The position numbers and the translations under genes are program-made. The notes below the pieces were generated by a model that saw nothing but the letters and a program-made list of their open reading frames with translations, had not been told where the DNA came from and ran no database searches. Of a DNA stretch of 64,000 nucleotides, positions 8,209 to 17,404 are shown piece after piece. The DNA comes from Halorussus salinus (GTDB taxonomy: Archaea; Halobacteriota; Halobacteria; Halobacteriales; Haladaptataceae), in assembly GCF_004765815.2 (NCBI RefSeq), contig NZ_ML974128.1:563077-627076 (forward strand). Direction: 5' to 3'. Within the stretch, counting starts at the first letter, position 1, and each line of letters starts with the position of its first letter.

Positions 8209-9057
8209 ATGAAGCTACTGGTCGTCGGCGCGGGCGAGATGGGCCGGTGGGTCGGCGGCGTCGTCGCCGCGGAACTCGACCCGGCGAGCGTCGCGTTCGC
8301 CGACACCGACCCCGAGGTCGCCCGGCAGGCCGCCGAGGCGGTCGGCGGTCGCGCCGTCGCGCTCTCGACCGACGAGCGATTCGACGCGGTCTGCGTCGCG
8401 GTCCCGATGTCGGTCGCCGAGGAGACCATCGAACGCCACGCTCCCAACGCCGACCGGGCGCTGGTGGACGTGACCGGTCGGATGGCCGACCCCGTGGCCG
8501 CGATGGCCGAGGCCGCGCCCGACCGCGAGCGCGCGAGCCTCCACCCGCTGTTCGCGGCGTCGAACGCGCCGGGCAACGTTGCGGTCGTGACCGACGAGTC
8601 GGGTCCCGTCACCGACCGACTTCTGGACGCGCTCGACTCGGCGGGCAACCGACTGGTCGAGACGACCCCCGACGAACACGACTCGGCGATGGAGACCGTC
8701 CAAGCCGGGACCCACGCCGCGGTACTCTCGTTCGCGCTGACGGCCGAGGAGGTCCCCGAGGGGCTGACGACCCCGATTTTCGAGGAGCTAGCCGCGGTCG
8801 CCGAGCAGGTCACGGGCAACGACCCGGCGGTCTACGCCGAGATTCAGACGACCTTCGACGGCGCGGACCGGGTCGCCGAGGCGGCGGCCCTCCTCGCCGA
8901 CGCCGCGGCCGACGACGCGGACGACGGGGACGACGAGACGTTCGCGCAGTTGTACCGCGAGGCGACCGAGACGATGCAGGACGCGGCCGACGAGGCCGTG
9001 ACTGACGAGGACGCGACCGCGAGCGAAGCGACCCCGACGGAGGCAGACGATTCATGA
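8209..9057 (+). CDS. tyrA: Prephenate dehydrogenase
   Basis: A 282-residue protein with an N-terminal NAD(P)-binding Rossmann fold (GAGEMG, residues 8-13), then the TyrA-type segment with HPLF and a helical dimerisation domain. Prephenate dehydrogenase converts prephenate to 4-hydroxyphenylpyruvate, the committed step to tyrosine. The tail from about residue 225 is Asp/Ala-rich and probably disordered. The stop overlaps the start of the downstream methyltransferase by four bases, so the two are co-transcribed. aroA and aroC, earlier steps of the pathway, lie 5.5 and 9.5 kb further on. Confidence 0.85.
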   Translation: MKLLVVGAGEMGRWVGGVVAAELDPASVAFADTDPEVARQAAEAVGGRAVALSTDERFDAVCVAVPMSVAEETIERHAPNADRALVDVTGRMADPVAAMAEAAPDRERASLHPLFAASNAPGNVAVVTDESGPVTDRLLDALDSAGNRLVETTPDEHDSAMETVQAGTHAAVLSFALTAEEVPEGLTTPIFEELAAVAEQVTGNDPAVYAEIQTTFDGADRVAEAAALLADAAADDADDGDDETFAQLYREATETMQDAADEAVTDEDATASEATPTEADDS

Positions 9058-10466
9058 ACGACGAACTACGACAGCGGGTCCGGGAGAACGCCAAGTATCT
9101 CCGGGAAGTCCGACCCATCGACGCCGACGAGATTTCCGAGTACATCGACAGTCAGCCACATCCCGGCGTCGTCCGCCAGATTCTCCGCGAGGAGGCCCCG
9201 TCGCTCGGGCTGGTCGAGCGCGAGGACCGGACCTTCGAGCCGGTCGCCGAGGGGCCGATAACGCCCTCGCTCCGCGGCGTCGAGGCGTTTCCGCCGGAGT
9301 ACGGGATGGAACTGGAAGACCTGCTGGTCGAGCGGTTCGGTCCCGACTGGCACGAGGGCGAGTCGGGCAACCGACTCCGGAACACCATCCAGCGGCTCAA
9401 GTCCGACTACTTCCGGAACAACCCCGTCGAGTACGACGAGGAGGCCGCGCTCGGTTACGCGATTTACCACCTGCCGGACAACTACGCCGCGGTCCAGTAC
9501 GTCGTCCACGAACTCGCCGAGGAGGGTCTCCTCGACCGGCGACTCCGGATTCTCGACGTGGGCGCGGGCGTCGGCGGCCCGGCGCTCGGTCTGGCCGACT
9601 ACCTGCCCGACGACGCCCTCGTGGAGTACGACGCGGTGGAACCGAGCGCGTCCGCCGACATCTTCGAACACATGCTCGCGGACGCCGACCGGAACTTCCA
9701 CGCCGAGGTGCATCGGGAGCGCGCCGAGGAGTTCGAACCTGACTCCGACGAACCGTACGACCTCGTGCTGTTCGCCAACGTCCTCAACGAGTTGGACGAC
9801 CCCGCCGCGGTCGTGACCCGGTACCTCGATTTCGTGGCCGAGGACGGGTCGCTCGTCGCGCTCGAACCCGCCGACCGCGAGACCAGCATCGGCCTCCGGA
9901 GCGTCGAGCGCGCGGTCGTGGACGACGCGCGGGCGGCCACCGTCTTCTACCCGACGCTCCGGCTCTGGCCCGGCGAGCGCCCGACCGACCGCGGGTGGTC
10001 GTTCGACGTGAAACCCGACGTGGAGGTGCCCGCGTTCCAGCGCAAGTTGGACGAGGCGGCAGGCGCGTCCGGCGAGTTCGTCAACGTGGACGTGCAGTTC
10101 TCCTACTCGATTCTGCGCACCGACGGGACCCGGAAAGTCGAGTTCGACCTCGACACCGAACACGTCGCCAAGATGGCCGACATGGACCGCCACGTCACCG
10201 GGCGCATCGACCTCGTGGCGCTCAAACTCAGCCACTCGCTGTCGGAGGGCGACCGGAATCCCTTGTTCAAGGTCAGCGACGGGAGCGAGGAGACCGACCA
10301 CTTCGCGGTCCTGACCCGCGAGACGGCGATGAACGCCGACCTCGCGGGTGCGGAGTACGGGGACCTACTGTCGTTCGAGAACGTGCTGGTACTCTGGAAC
10401 GACGACGAGGAGGCCTACAATCTCGTCGTGGACGAGGACACCGTCGTGGACCGGATTCCGGTCTAA
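9054..10466 (+). CDS. Rsm22-like small-subunit ribosome-associated methyltransferase
   Basis: A 470-residue class I SAM-dependent methyltransferase. The SAM-binding motif I is DVGAGVG at residues 168-174; the acidic end of the next strand is VEPSAS; the motif IV region is LFANVLNEL. The overall order (a helical N-terminal 150 residues, central Rossmann domain, C-terminal beta region) is that of Rsm22/mitochondrial METTL17 relatives, which associate with small ribosomal subunits. Enzymatic activity of the family is not firmly shown. It overlaps tyrA by four bases and converges with the gene ending at 10463, overlapping that by four bases as well. Confidence 0.8.
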   Translation: MNDELRQRVRENAKYLREVRPIDADEISEYIDSQPHPGVVRQILREEAPSLGLVEREDRTFEPVAEGPITPSLRGVEAFPPEYGMELEDLLVERFGPDWHEGESGNRLRNTIQRLKSDYFRNNPVEYDEEAALGYAIYHLPDNYAAVQYVVHELAEEGLLDRRLRILDVGAGVGGPALGLADYLPDDALVEYDAVEPSASADIFEHMLADADRNFHAEVHRERAEEFEPDSDEPYDLVLFANVLNELDDPAAVVTRYLDFVAEDGSLVALEPADRETSIGLRSVERAVVDDARAATVFYPTLRLWPGERPTDRGWSFDVKPDVEVPAFQRKLDEAAGASGEFVNVDVQFSYSILRTDGTRKVEFDLDTEHVAKMADMDRHVTGRIDLVALKLSHSLSEGDRNPLFKVSDGSEETDHFAVLTRETAMNADLAGAEYGDLLSFENVLVLWNDDEEAYNLVVDEDTVVDRIPV

Positions 10467-11059
10467 TAGCGCGTCGAGACGGTGACGGACTCGTCGCCCT
10501 CGCCGCTGGCGTCCACCACGGCGTCGAACGGCGACTTCAGCGTCGCGATGGTCTCCCGGTCGTGGGCGTATGGGTCCATGTGGAAGTGCGCGAACCCGTC
10601 CACCGCGTCGAAGCGCCGCGTCACGACCCGGAGGAACCGGTACATCGTCGAGCGGTCGGCGTACTGGAGGAAGTCGGTCACCGAATCGAAGCAGACGACG
10701 GTCTCGGCGTCGCTGTCGGCCCAGTCGGTGATGCAGTCGGTGACCGCCATCCCGACGCTGGTGAGGTCCGCGGGCTTGACCGTCGTCACCGAAACGTCGT
10801 CGCCGTACCCCGCCGGAGTTCGCGTCGTCTCGTCCATCGCGACGATGGTAACTTTGTTCGGGAGGCCGTCGTAGTGGCGGTCCAATCGGGCCAGCCAACG
10901 CTCCGGGTCCTGAAACGTCAACACGAGGAGGTTCTCCTCGTCGAGCGACCGCTTGGCGATGAGGTGGTCGTGGATGTCGTCGGTCTTCGAACTCAAGGAC
11001 GGCGCGAGCATGAGGACGTTGCGCGCCCCGGAAAGCTTCTCGATCACTCCGTCGGTCAT
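10463..11059 (-). CDS. DUF7504-like regulatory protein without DNA-binding domain
   Basis: A 198-residue protein with a RecA/KaiC-like pattern but no Walker A motif: strands VLMLAPSL and NLLVLTF, then TVVCFDSVTDFL (Walker-B-like position) and helices. The order of blocks matches residues 30-190 of the protein at 21139-22035, so the two are paralogues. In this one the C-terminal winged helix is absent. It overlaps its upstream partner (11056-11472) by four bases, so the two form an operon. Probably a signalling or regulatory component; no function is established. Confidence 0.65.
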   Translation of the reverse strand: MTDGVIEKLSGARNVLMLAPSLSSKTDDIHDHLIAKRSLDEENLLVLTFQDPERWLARLDRHYDGLPNKVTIVAMDETTRTPAGYGDDVSVTTVKPADLTSVGMAVTDCITDWADSDAETVVCFDSVTDFLQYADRSTMYRFLRVVTRRFDAVDGFAHFHMDPYAHDRETIATLKSPFDAVVDASGEGDESVTVSTRY

Positions 11060-11472
11060 CGGTCGGCCTCCGCCGTCTCGGTCAGCGCGTCCACGACGCC
11101 GTTCGCGCTCACGTCGGGTTCGACCGAGACGTAGATGCCCTCCCGTTCGCCCACGTACCTGACGAGCGTCTCGTCGTCCAAGTAGACCGCGAACGCGGCC
11201 AGTTCCCCGAGCGGTCCGTAGAGGTCGGCGTACATCTCCCGCTCGTTGAAGTCGAGTTTGTAGTTGTAGTGGAGCCTGTCGGCGAACTCCTCGAGCGTCG
11301 CCTCGTCGCCGAACTCTTGGACCACCCGCTCCGCGATGTAGAGGAGATTGTACGTCTCGTCGTCGTACTCGACGAACGCCCGGAGGCCGTCGCCAGCGAC
11401 CTCCTCGACGGCCGAGAGCGCCGACGAAGTGTCGAAATCTGTCAGATGGGGCTCGTTACTCACTGCGTTCAT
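11056..11472 (-). CDS. Uncharacterised haloarchaeal protein, partner of the DUF7504-like gene
   Basis: A 138-residue acidic protein with no signal peptide or membrane helix. The ATG at 11472 gives MNAVSNEPHL; the frame extends 21 codons upstream but that part is basic and not protein-like here. A central block (EYDDETYNLLYIAERV followed by a FADRLHYNYKLDF helix) and a final strand VRYVGEREGIYVSVEP look like one compact alpha/beta domain. I do not recognise a characterised family. The four-base overlap with the next gene implies that both are made together, perhaps as a sensor/effector pair. Confidence 0.65.
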   Translation of the reverse strand: MNAVSNEPHLTDFDTSSALSAVEEVAGDGLRAFVEYDDETYNLLYIAERVVQEFGDEATLEEFADRLHYNYKLDFNEREMYADLYGPLGELAAFAVYLDDETLVRYVGEREGIYVSVEPDVSANGVVDALTETAEADR

Positions 11473-11568
11473 GGAACGACTTGGAAAACGCCCGGACATA
11501 AAACTAGCGTCGGAAAGTTGTCGTTCTAATGTCACGACAGCGGTAACGTCCGGGGCTTTCGAGGCGAC

Positions 11569-12744
11569 TCACTCCAGTTCCAAGTGAATCGGGTAGTCGG
11601 TCAGGTTCTCGTAGCCGTCTTCGGTCACGACCACGAGGTCCTCGATGCGGATGCCACCCACGTCCGGGTCGTAGAGGCCCGGCTCGATGGTGATGACGTG
11701 GCCCGGCTTCAGTTCCTCGCCGCTCGGGCTGACCGACGGCTCCTCGTGAACGTCCAGTCCGATGCCGTGGCCCGTGCTGTGGATGAAGCCCGTCTCGGCC
11801 GAGGAGTCGCTCCGGAGGGTGTCGTAGCCGCGCTCCTCGTAGCAGTCGCACACCGCGTCGTGGACCTCCTTGCCCGTCGCGCCGGGTTCCACCGCGTCGA
11901 GTGCGGCCTCGAAGGCGTCGTAGGTGTCGTCGTAGCGTCGGCGAACTTCGTCGCTGGCCTCGCCCTTGACGAACGTCCGGGTCATGTCGCCGTGGTACTT
12001 CGTCTCCTTGTCCCGCGGGAAGATGTCGATGACGATGGTCTCGTTCGCCCGGAGCGGTCCGCTCCCGCGGTTGTGCGGCCCCGCGGCGTCCGCGCCGCAG
12101 GCGACGATGGTCTCGTCCAGCGCACAGCCCTGCCGGAGGAGCGTCACCTCTATCTCCTCTTTGACGCGCTCGCTGGTCAACTCCTCGCCGTCGTGGTACA
12201 GCACGCCGTCCTCGACCGCGGCGGCTTCGATGAGGTCTTCGGCCGCGCGCATGGCCTCCTCGTTGGCCTGCTGTGCGGCGTGAACGTGATCTACCTCGTC
12301 GTCGGTCTTGACCGCGCGAATCTCGGCCAGCGCGTCCTCGTCCAGCACCTCGACCGAGACGCCCTGCTCGCGCAGGTCGTCGGCGGTGCCCAGCGGGAAC
12401 CGCTCGGGCGCGGCGACCGACTCGACGCCGCGGTCGTCCAAGAACGCCGCCACAACGCGGTGCTTGCCCTCGGTGCGGCCGTACTCGGCGACCTTCTCCT
12501 GATAGCCGTACTCCGAGAGACGGGCCACCGAGTCCGCGCGACTCTCGTCGGTCGCGCGACCGTATTCGAGTCCGGAGACCAGCAGGTGCGTCCCGTCGGG
12601 GGTGTAGAGCGTGACGAAGGGGTCGGGCGCGTCGAAGCCCGAGAGGTACAACTGGTCGGACTCCTCGGAACTGGCGTCCAGCAGGTAGCCGTCTACCTCG
12701 GTCGCGTCCAGCGCGTCCGCCAACGGCGACAGGTCGGGGTTCAT
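11569..12744 (-). CDS. M24 family metallopeptidase (Xaa-Pro dipeptidase-like)
   Basis: A 391-residue protein with an N-terminal creatinase-like domain (about 1-150) and a C-terminal pita-bread domain. The five metal ligands are visible: Asp in VIDIFPRD, Asp in YHGDMTRTF, His in STGHGIGLDVHE, Glu in TIEPGLYD and Glu in GIRIEDLVVV. Such enzymes cleave dipeptides or N-terminal residues before proline with Co/Mn. I start at ATG 12744 (MNPDLSPLADAL); the much longer open frame upstream lies in a non-coding palindrome region. Transcribed alone. Confidence 0.88.
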   Translation of the reverse strand: MNPDLSPLADALDATEVDGYLLDASSEESDQLYLSGFDAPDPFVTLYTPDGTHLLVSGLEYGRATDESRADSVARLSEYGYQEKVAEYGRTEGKHRVVAAFLDDRGVESVAAPERFPLGTADDLREQGVSVEVLDEDALAEIRAVKTDDEVDHVHAAQQANEEAMRAAEDLIEAAAVEDGVLYHDGEELTSERVKEEIEVTLLRQGCALDETIVACGADAAGPHNRGSGPLRANETIVIDIFPRDKETKYHGDMTRTFVKGEASDEVRRRYDDTYDAFEAALDAVEPGATGKEVHDAVCDCYEERGYDTLRSDSSAETGFIHSTGHGIGLDVHEEPSVSPSGEELKPGHVITIEPGLYDPDVGGIRIEDLVVVTEDGYENLTDYPIHLELE

Positions 12745-13055
12745 ACCGACAGCAAGCCTCGCCGAGGAGAAAACGATACGGGTTCCGGAACGCGGGAACC
12801 GGGCCAGATTGTCCGACGTGCGCTCCGTGACGCAGACCACGAGGATGGGCTGAGTGTCACAGACCACAGTTTGGGTGGGCTGAAAGGGGCCGCCCGCTCG
12901 CGTTCGCCGTGGTCGTCTCGGCGTGGTCAGTATTTCGGGCGCGCAATTCTGCGCGCCCGAAATATCCCGCCGAGCGACCGCGAGCGGGCGGGGGCTTTCT
13001 GAGACCTCACTGCTACCATCACAGCAGTTTTCCACACGACCGATAATCCAGTCCC
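12745..13055. other. Intergenic region holding a large imperfect palindrome
   Basis: 311 bases between two minus-strand genes. The centre (12888-12990) is an extended inverted repeat, entered separately. The rest should include the promoter of the M24 peptidase near 12770-12790. No gene is supported. Confidence 0.6.
12888..12990. repeat. Nested inverted repeat with a perfect 15-bp core stem
   Basis: The core reads TATTTCGGGCGCGCA, a four-base loop ATTC, then the exact complement. It is flanked by CTCGGCG/CGCCGAG arms and an outer CCGCCCGCTCGCG/CGCGAGCGGGCGG pair. The left arm is about ten bases longer than the right. No run of T follows on either strand, so it is not an ordinary terminator. 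Confidence 0.8.
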
Positions 13056-13571
13056 TCAATCTCTTGTCCTCGACCTCCCCTCGCGTCGAACCAGCGAGTC
13101 CGGTCCCACGAAGTACGTCGCGTACTGCGTGAAATAATCGGCGTGAACGGTCGTCTCGCCCGCGCCGGAGTTCACCCACGCCGAACACCACGCGACGACC
13201 CGGAACTCCTCGCCGTACTCCCGCACCGACTCGACGCCGCACTCCCGATGCACCGAACTCGACTCGCCGCGGTACAGTTCGTTGTACACCCACCGGCGCT
13301 CGAAGTCGGCGACGAACTCCCGGACCGATTCGGCGGTCAGGTCGGCCGGGCGCTCGGGTCGGGACTTCGGTCCCTCCGGGAACTCGACGGAACCCTCCGG
13401 AAGCGAGGTATCGACGCCGAGCGCGTGGGTCGTCTCGGCCTCGGCGTCCGTCGTCGTCGCGTCGGTGGCACTCGTGCCGGACTCGCCGTCCAACGCCCCC
13501 GCGCATCCGGCGACGGACCCGGCGAGCGCGGCCGCGCAGAGTCGGAGGGCAGTTCGTCTCGACGGTGGCAC
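13056..13571 (-). CDS. Probable secreted lipoprotein (Tat/lipobox), unknown function
   Basis: From a GTG at 13571 this encodes 171 residues beginning VPPSRRTALRLC, with a twin-arginine, a hydrophobic stretch and the lipobox AGSVAGC, so it is likely exported by Tat and anchored by a lipid on the cysteine. A linker rich in Thr/Asp/Ala follows, then a folded part with two cysteines (HRECGVE and VAWCSAW) that may form a disulfide. The longer ATG frame (to 13769) would overlap the divergent gene at 13657, so I prefer the GTG. Family unknown. Confidence 0.65.
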   Translation of the reverse strand: MPPSRRTALRLCAAALAGSVAGCAGALDGESGTSATDATTTDAEAETTHALGVDTSLPEGSVEFPEGPKSRPERPADLTAESVREFVADFERRWVYNELYRGESSSVHRECGVESVREYGEEFRVVAWCSAWVNSGAGETTVHADYFTQYATYFVGPDSLVRREGRSRTRD

Positions 13572-13656
13572 GTCCGGCGACTCTCGCGGGCGCGGTAAAA
13601 ATTTTCTCCGGGGGTCGGACCGAAGGTTTTCGACCCCCGACTCCGAACCCCGGAAC

Positions 13657-13941
13657 ATGTCACTCGAAGACGACTCGTCGCGCGCCGCCGACCGTGACTC
13701 CTCCAGTGGCCCCGAACCCTCTGGTGCCTCCGAACCCTCAACCGCCACGCGGGTCGCGCTCGGGGTCATCGCGGCCCTCGTCCTGCTCTACAGCGTCCTC
13801 GTCGCTACCCGGCCACTCCTCGGCGTGCTACTGGTGATTCTGGTGTTCGGCGCGTACCTCGCGTGGCGGTGGTTCCTCCTCGGCGTGCGGTTCGTCGCGG
13901 CGGTAGAGCGCATCGCCGACGCGATGGAAGCCGACGGCTGA
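13657..13941 (+). CDS. Small membrane protein with two hydrophobic helices
   Basis: A 94-residue protein. Residues 1-30 are Ser/Asp/Pro-rich and acidic. Two adjacent hydrophobic segments follow (VALGVIAALVLLYSVLVA and LLGVLLVILVFGAYLAW) and the end is an amphipathic helix. The start at 13657 is chosen because the upstream extension is antisense to the divergent lipoprotein gene. An AT-rich TAAAAATTTT at 13600-13609 lies between the two divergent starts and could serve both. No function can be assigned. Confidence 0.65.
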   Translation: MSLEDDSSRAADRDSSSGPEPSGASEPSTATRVALGVIAALVLLYSVLVATRPLLGVLLVILVFGAYLAWRWFLLGVRFVAAVERIADAMEADG

Positions 13942-13992
13942 GCGCGGGACCTAGCCGCAATCCAGATTGTCCGTCGCGTCGAAGTATCTCGC

Positions 13993-14478
13993 ATGAAGTA
14001 CCTCGTCGCGGTCGATGGCTCCGAACCGAGCATGGACGCGCTCCGGTACGCGGTCGAGCAGGCGGCCGCGACCGGGGCCGACGTGACCGCGGTCAGCGTC
14101 GTCGTGCCCGAGCAGTTCTTCACCGGCGGGGACGACCCGCCGACGAGCTACGCCGAGGCCGCCGACGAACTCGTCGCCGAGGACGTGCAAGATGCCGAGG
14201 AGGATGCCCAAGCCGCCCTCGAAGACGCCGCCGAGGTCGGCGACGAGGCGGGCGTCGAGGTCGAGACCGGTCTCCTGTACGGCGAACCGGTCGAAGTCGT
14301 CACCGAGTTCGCCGAAGGGCGAGGCCCTTCGAGCAGTCGGATGGGGTCCGACGACGAGGAGTACGACGCCATCTTCGTCGGCCACCGCGGCCTCTCGGAC
14401 CGCTACGAGGGGCTGGTCGGTTCGACCGCGAAGGAGATCGTCGGGCGCGCGACGGTGCCCGTGACCGTCGTCCGGTAG
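13993..14478 (+). CDS. Universal stress protein (UspA family)
   Basis: A 161-residue single Usp domain. It begins with the typical KYLVAVDGSEPS strand-loop and ends with the nucleotide-binding signature FVGHRGLSDRYEGLVGSTAKEIVGRATVPVTVV, whose G-x2-G-x9-G(S/T) pattern marks ATP-binding members. A charged insertion (GRGPSSSRMGSDDEEYD) sits before the signature. Usp proteins are stress-related nucleotide sensors; the partner is unknown. It stands about 100 bases before aroA on the same strand. Confidence 0.9.
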   Translation: MKYLVAVDGSEPSMDALRYAVEQAAATGADVTAVSVVVPEQFFTGGDDPPTSYAEAADELVAEDVQDAEEDAQAALEDAAEVGDEAGVEVETGLLYGEPVEVVTEFAEGRGPSSSRMGSDDEEYDAIFVGHRGLSDRYEGLVGSTAKEIVGRATVPVTVVR

Positions 14479-14583
14479 CCCGCTCGGGGTCGCAGTCGTC
14501 GGGTAAGGAGACCCTACCTCTCGCGGGACGAATACTTCGCCACCTCCGGTATTCTGATACGCCCCCGGACCGTCGGCCGGGAT

Positions 14584-15906
14584 ATGGACGTAACGATAAC
14601 TCCTTCGACGCTCTCGGGGGCGGCGCGCGCGCCCTCCTCGAAGAGCTACACGCACCGGGCAATTCTGGCCGCGGGCTACTCCGGCGGCGCGCTGGTCTAC
14701 GACCCGCTGGTGAGCGCCGACACGAAAGCGACGATGCGGGCCGTGGACGCCTTCGGCGGCGATGTCACCCGCGAGTCGGACCACCTCGACGTGGACGGCT
14801 TCGACGGCCGCCCCGAGGTGCCCGGCGACGTTATCGACTGCGGAAACAGCGGGACGACGATGCGCCTCGTGACCGGAGCCGCCGCGCTCGCGGACGGCGG
14901 GACGGTCCTGACCGGCGACGGGTCCCTGCGCTCGCGCCCTCACGGTCCGCTCCTTCGGGCCATCGACGAGTTGGGCGGGAGCGCCCGAAGCACGCGCAAG
15001 AACGGGCAGGCTCCGCTCGTCGTGGACGGCCCCATCTCCGGCGGAACCGTCTCGATGCCCGGCGATGTCTCCTCGCAGTTCGTGACCGCCCTGCTGATGG
15101 CCGGGGCCGTGACGGACGAAGGGTGCGAGGTCGAACTCGAAACCGAACTCAAGTCCGCGCCCTACGTCGATATCACGCTCGAACTACTGGACGAGTTCGG
15201 CGTCGAAGCCGGGAAGCGCGGCGTCGGCGCGGACGGCGACGACGGTCCGAGCGGCGGCACCTACCACGTCGAGGGCGGCCAGTTCTACGAACCCGAAGAC
15301 GGCGAGTACCACGTCCCCGGCGACTTCTCCTCGATTTCGTACCTGCTGGCGGCGGGTGCGATGGCCGCCGACGACGGGAGCGAGGTCCGCGTGCGGGGCG
15401 CGTACCCGAGCGCGCAGGGCGATTCGAAGATAGTCGGCGTGTTGGGTCGGATGGGTGCGGACGTGGACTGGAACCGCGACGACGGCGTGGCGACGGTCGA
15501 ACGCTCCGAACTCTCCGGCGTCGAGGTGGACGTGGGCGACACGCCCGACCTCCTGCCGACCATCGCGGTGCTGGGCGCTGTCGCCGACGGCGAGACCCGC
15601 ATCGTCAACTGCGAACACGTCCGGTACAAGGAGACCGACCGCGTGAGCGCGATGGCCGAGGAGTTGGAGAAGTTGGGCGCGGAGACCAGCGAGACCGAGG
15701 AGACCCTGACCATCCGCGGCGACGAGTCGGCGTTGACCGGTGCGCAACTCGACGGCCGGGGTGACCACCGCGTCGTCATGTCGCTGGCCGTCGCGGCGCT
15801 GGCGGCCGACGGTCCGACGACGATTTCGGGCGGCGAACACGTTGACGTGTCGTTCCCCGACTTCTTCGACGTGCTGTACGACCTCGGCGCGACCGTCGAA
15901 CGGTAG
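14584..15906 (+). CDS. aroA: 3-phosphoshikimate 1-carboxyvinyltransferase (EPSP synthase)
   Basis: A 440-residue two-domain enzyme that joins shikimate-3-phosphate and phosphoenolpyruvate, the sixth step of the shikimate pathway. Lys20-Ser21 of the substrate site ([10 protein letters not shown]), the [10 protein letters not shown] motif at 85-94, the later RYKETDR motif, and [14 protein letters not shown] near the end are all present. An acidic insertion near residue 215-235 (DGDDGPSGG) is a halophilic feature. It is followed 53 bases later by the phosphodiesterase gene on the same strand. Confidence 0.96.
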   Translation: MDVTITPSTLSGAARAPSSKSYTHRAILAAGYSGGALVYDPLVSADTKATMRAVDAFGGDVTRESDHLDVDGFDGRPEVPGDVIDCGNSGTTMRLVTGAAALADGGTVLTGDGSLRSRPHGPLLRAIDELGGSARSTRKNGQAPLVVDGPISGGTVSMPGDVSSQFVTALLMAGAVTDEGCEVELETELKSAPYVDITLELLDEFGVEAGKRGVGADGDDGPSGGTYHVEGGQFYEPEDGEYHVPGDFSSISYLLAAGAMAADDGSEVRVRGAYPSAQGDSKIVGVLGRMGADVDWNRDDGVATVERSELSGVEVDVGDTPDLLPTIAVLGAVADGETRIVNCEHVRYKETDRVSAMAEELEKLGAETSETEETLTIRGDESALTGAQLDGRGDHRVVMSLAVAALAADGPTTISGGEHVDVSFPDFFDVLYDLGATVER

Positions 15907-15959
15907 TCTCTCTCACACCTTCGAAACGTACTTTCGCCGACGAATCAAATCGCCAGCGA

Positions 15960-17255
15960 ATGCTCCGAACCGACGTGGCCGAGAACCTCCGTCGGGAGTT
16001 CGAGGAGGACGGCTATCTGTTCCCCGACTACGAGGGGTACTGCTTCGGGAACGTCCCTCACACCGTGACCGACGCGCTGGGCGTCGAGACCGGGCGGACC
16101 TTGCCCGACGACGTGCTGGCTGGAGTCTCCGACGAGTTCGAGCGAGTCCTCGTGGTGCTGGTGGACGGCTTCGGCTTCCGGCAGTGGCGACGCGAGCGAG
16201 ACCACCACGCGCTCCTCGACCGCCTGAGTTCCGCGGGTCGGGTGACGCCACTCACGTCCATCTACCCGAGCGAGACCGCCGCGGCGATGACGACGTTCCA
16301 CACCGGGACGCTCCCGGTCGAACACGGCGTGGTGGGGTGGAACGTCTACGAACCGACCGCGGACGAGGAGTTCGAGTCGCTTCTCTATCGGACGAAAGAC
16401 GGCGACGAACCGTCGGTCCCGCGCTCGGAGGTGGCCGACGCCGACCCGCTCTATCCGAAGTTGGCCGACGCGGGCGTGTCGTCTCACCACGTCGTCCCGT
16501 TCGAGGACGCCGAACCGGGCGCGACGACGCGCTCCTACGAGTCGCTGGACGAGTTCCCGGCGGTCGTCGCCGAAGCGGTCGCGGACGCCGCCGACCCCGC
16601 CTACTGCTTCGCCTACCTCGACCACGTGGACGCCGCGGCCCACGAGTCGGGCACCGAGTCGCCGAACTACCGCGAGACGGTCGGAGCGGTGTTCGACGCG
16701 CTGGACGGGGCCGTCTCGGCGCTCGACGCGGACGGCACCGCCGACGAGACCCTGCTGGTCGTCACGGCCGACCACGGCCACGTGAACACCGACCCCGAGC
16801 GCAACGTGAACCTCGACCGGCGCGAGGACCTCCTCGCGGCGCTCCGGCGGCGCGCAGACGGCGCGCCGGTCAAGTTCGCCGGGAGCATGCGGAACGTCCA
16901 CCTCCATCTGCGCGACGACCGCGCCGAGGAGGGCCAGCGAGCCGACGCCGCCGAAGCGGTGGTCGCGGACCTGCGCGCCGACTTGGACGCGCGGGTGTTC
17001 GAGAAGGGCGACCTCCTCGGCGGCGAGGCGTCCGGCGGCGAGGCGTTCGACGGGGACCTGTTCGGTGACGCTCCGGCGTCCGAGACGTTCCGGCGGCGAC
17101 TCGGCGACGTGGTCGTCTGCCATCGGGACCTCGGGGTCTGGTGGGGCGACGAGGAACCCGGCGAACTCGCGTACGTCGGGATGCACGGCGGTCTCCACCC
17201 CGACGAGATGCTGGTTCCGTTCGCCGCCGTTCGCGCGGACGAACTGGTTGAGTGA
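15960..17255 (+). CDS. Alkaline phosphatase superfamily phosphodiesterase/nucleotide pyrophosphatase
   Basis: A 431-residue cytoplasmic-looking protein. Metal ligands of the superfamily are visible: Asp in VLVDGFGF, the nucleophile Thr/Ser region PSETAAAMTTFHTG, Asp and His in YLDHVDAAAHESG, Asp-His in VVTADHGHVN, and a late MHGGLHPDEM histidine pair. Members hydrolyse phosphodiester or pyrophosphate bonds in nucleotides or activated sugars. No signal peptide is visible. It lies 53 bases after aroA and may share its transcript, though the role is not obviously linked. Confidence 0.82.
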   Translation: MLRTDVAENLRREFEEDGYLFPDYEGYCFGNVPHTVTDALGVETGRTLPDDVLAGVSDEFERVLVVLVDGFGFRQWRRERDHHALLDRLSSAGRVTPLTSIYPSETAAAMTTFHTGTLPVEHGVVGWNVYEPTADEEFESLLYRTKDGDEPSVPRSEVADADPLYPKLADAGVSSHHVVPFEDAEPGATTRSYESLDEFPAVVAEAVADAADPAYCFAYLDHVDAAAHESGTESPNYRETVGAVFDALDGAVSALDADGTADETLLVVTADHGHVNTDPERNVNLDRREDLLAALRRRADGAPVKFAGSMRNVHLHLRDDRAEEGQRADAAEAVVADLRADLDARVFEKGDLLGGEASGGEAFDGDLFGDAPASETFRRRLGDVVVCHRDLGVWWGDEEPGELAYVGMHGGLHPDEMLVPFAAVRADELVE

Positions 17256-17404
17256 GTCTTCGCACGTACGAATGTTTCGTAAAGAACGGTAAATAAGTCT
17301 CTACTGCGTCGGCGACGCCGGGCCGTCGGCAATCGGACGTTCCACGTTCGCCGCGACGGAACCCTGCCGAGACGGTCGGAGTGTAACGAGACCCGCGGGG
17401 CCGA

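Noticed and set aside
11569-13506. M24 peptidase read as a 645-residue protein
   Set aside because: The extra 254 codons cross the non-coding palindrome and part of the next gene in antisense; the family starts at the ATG 12744.
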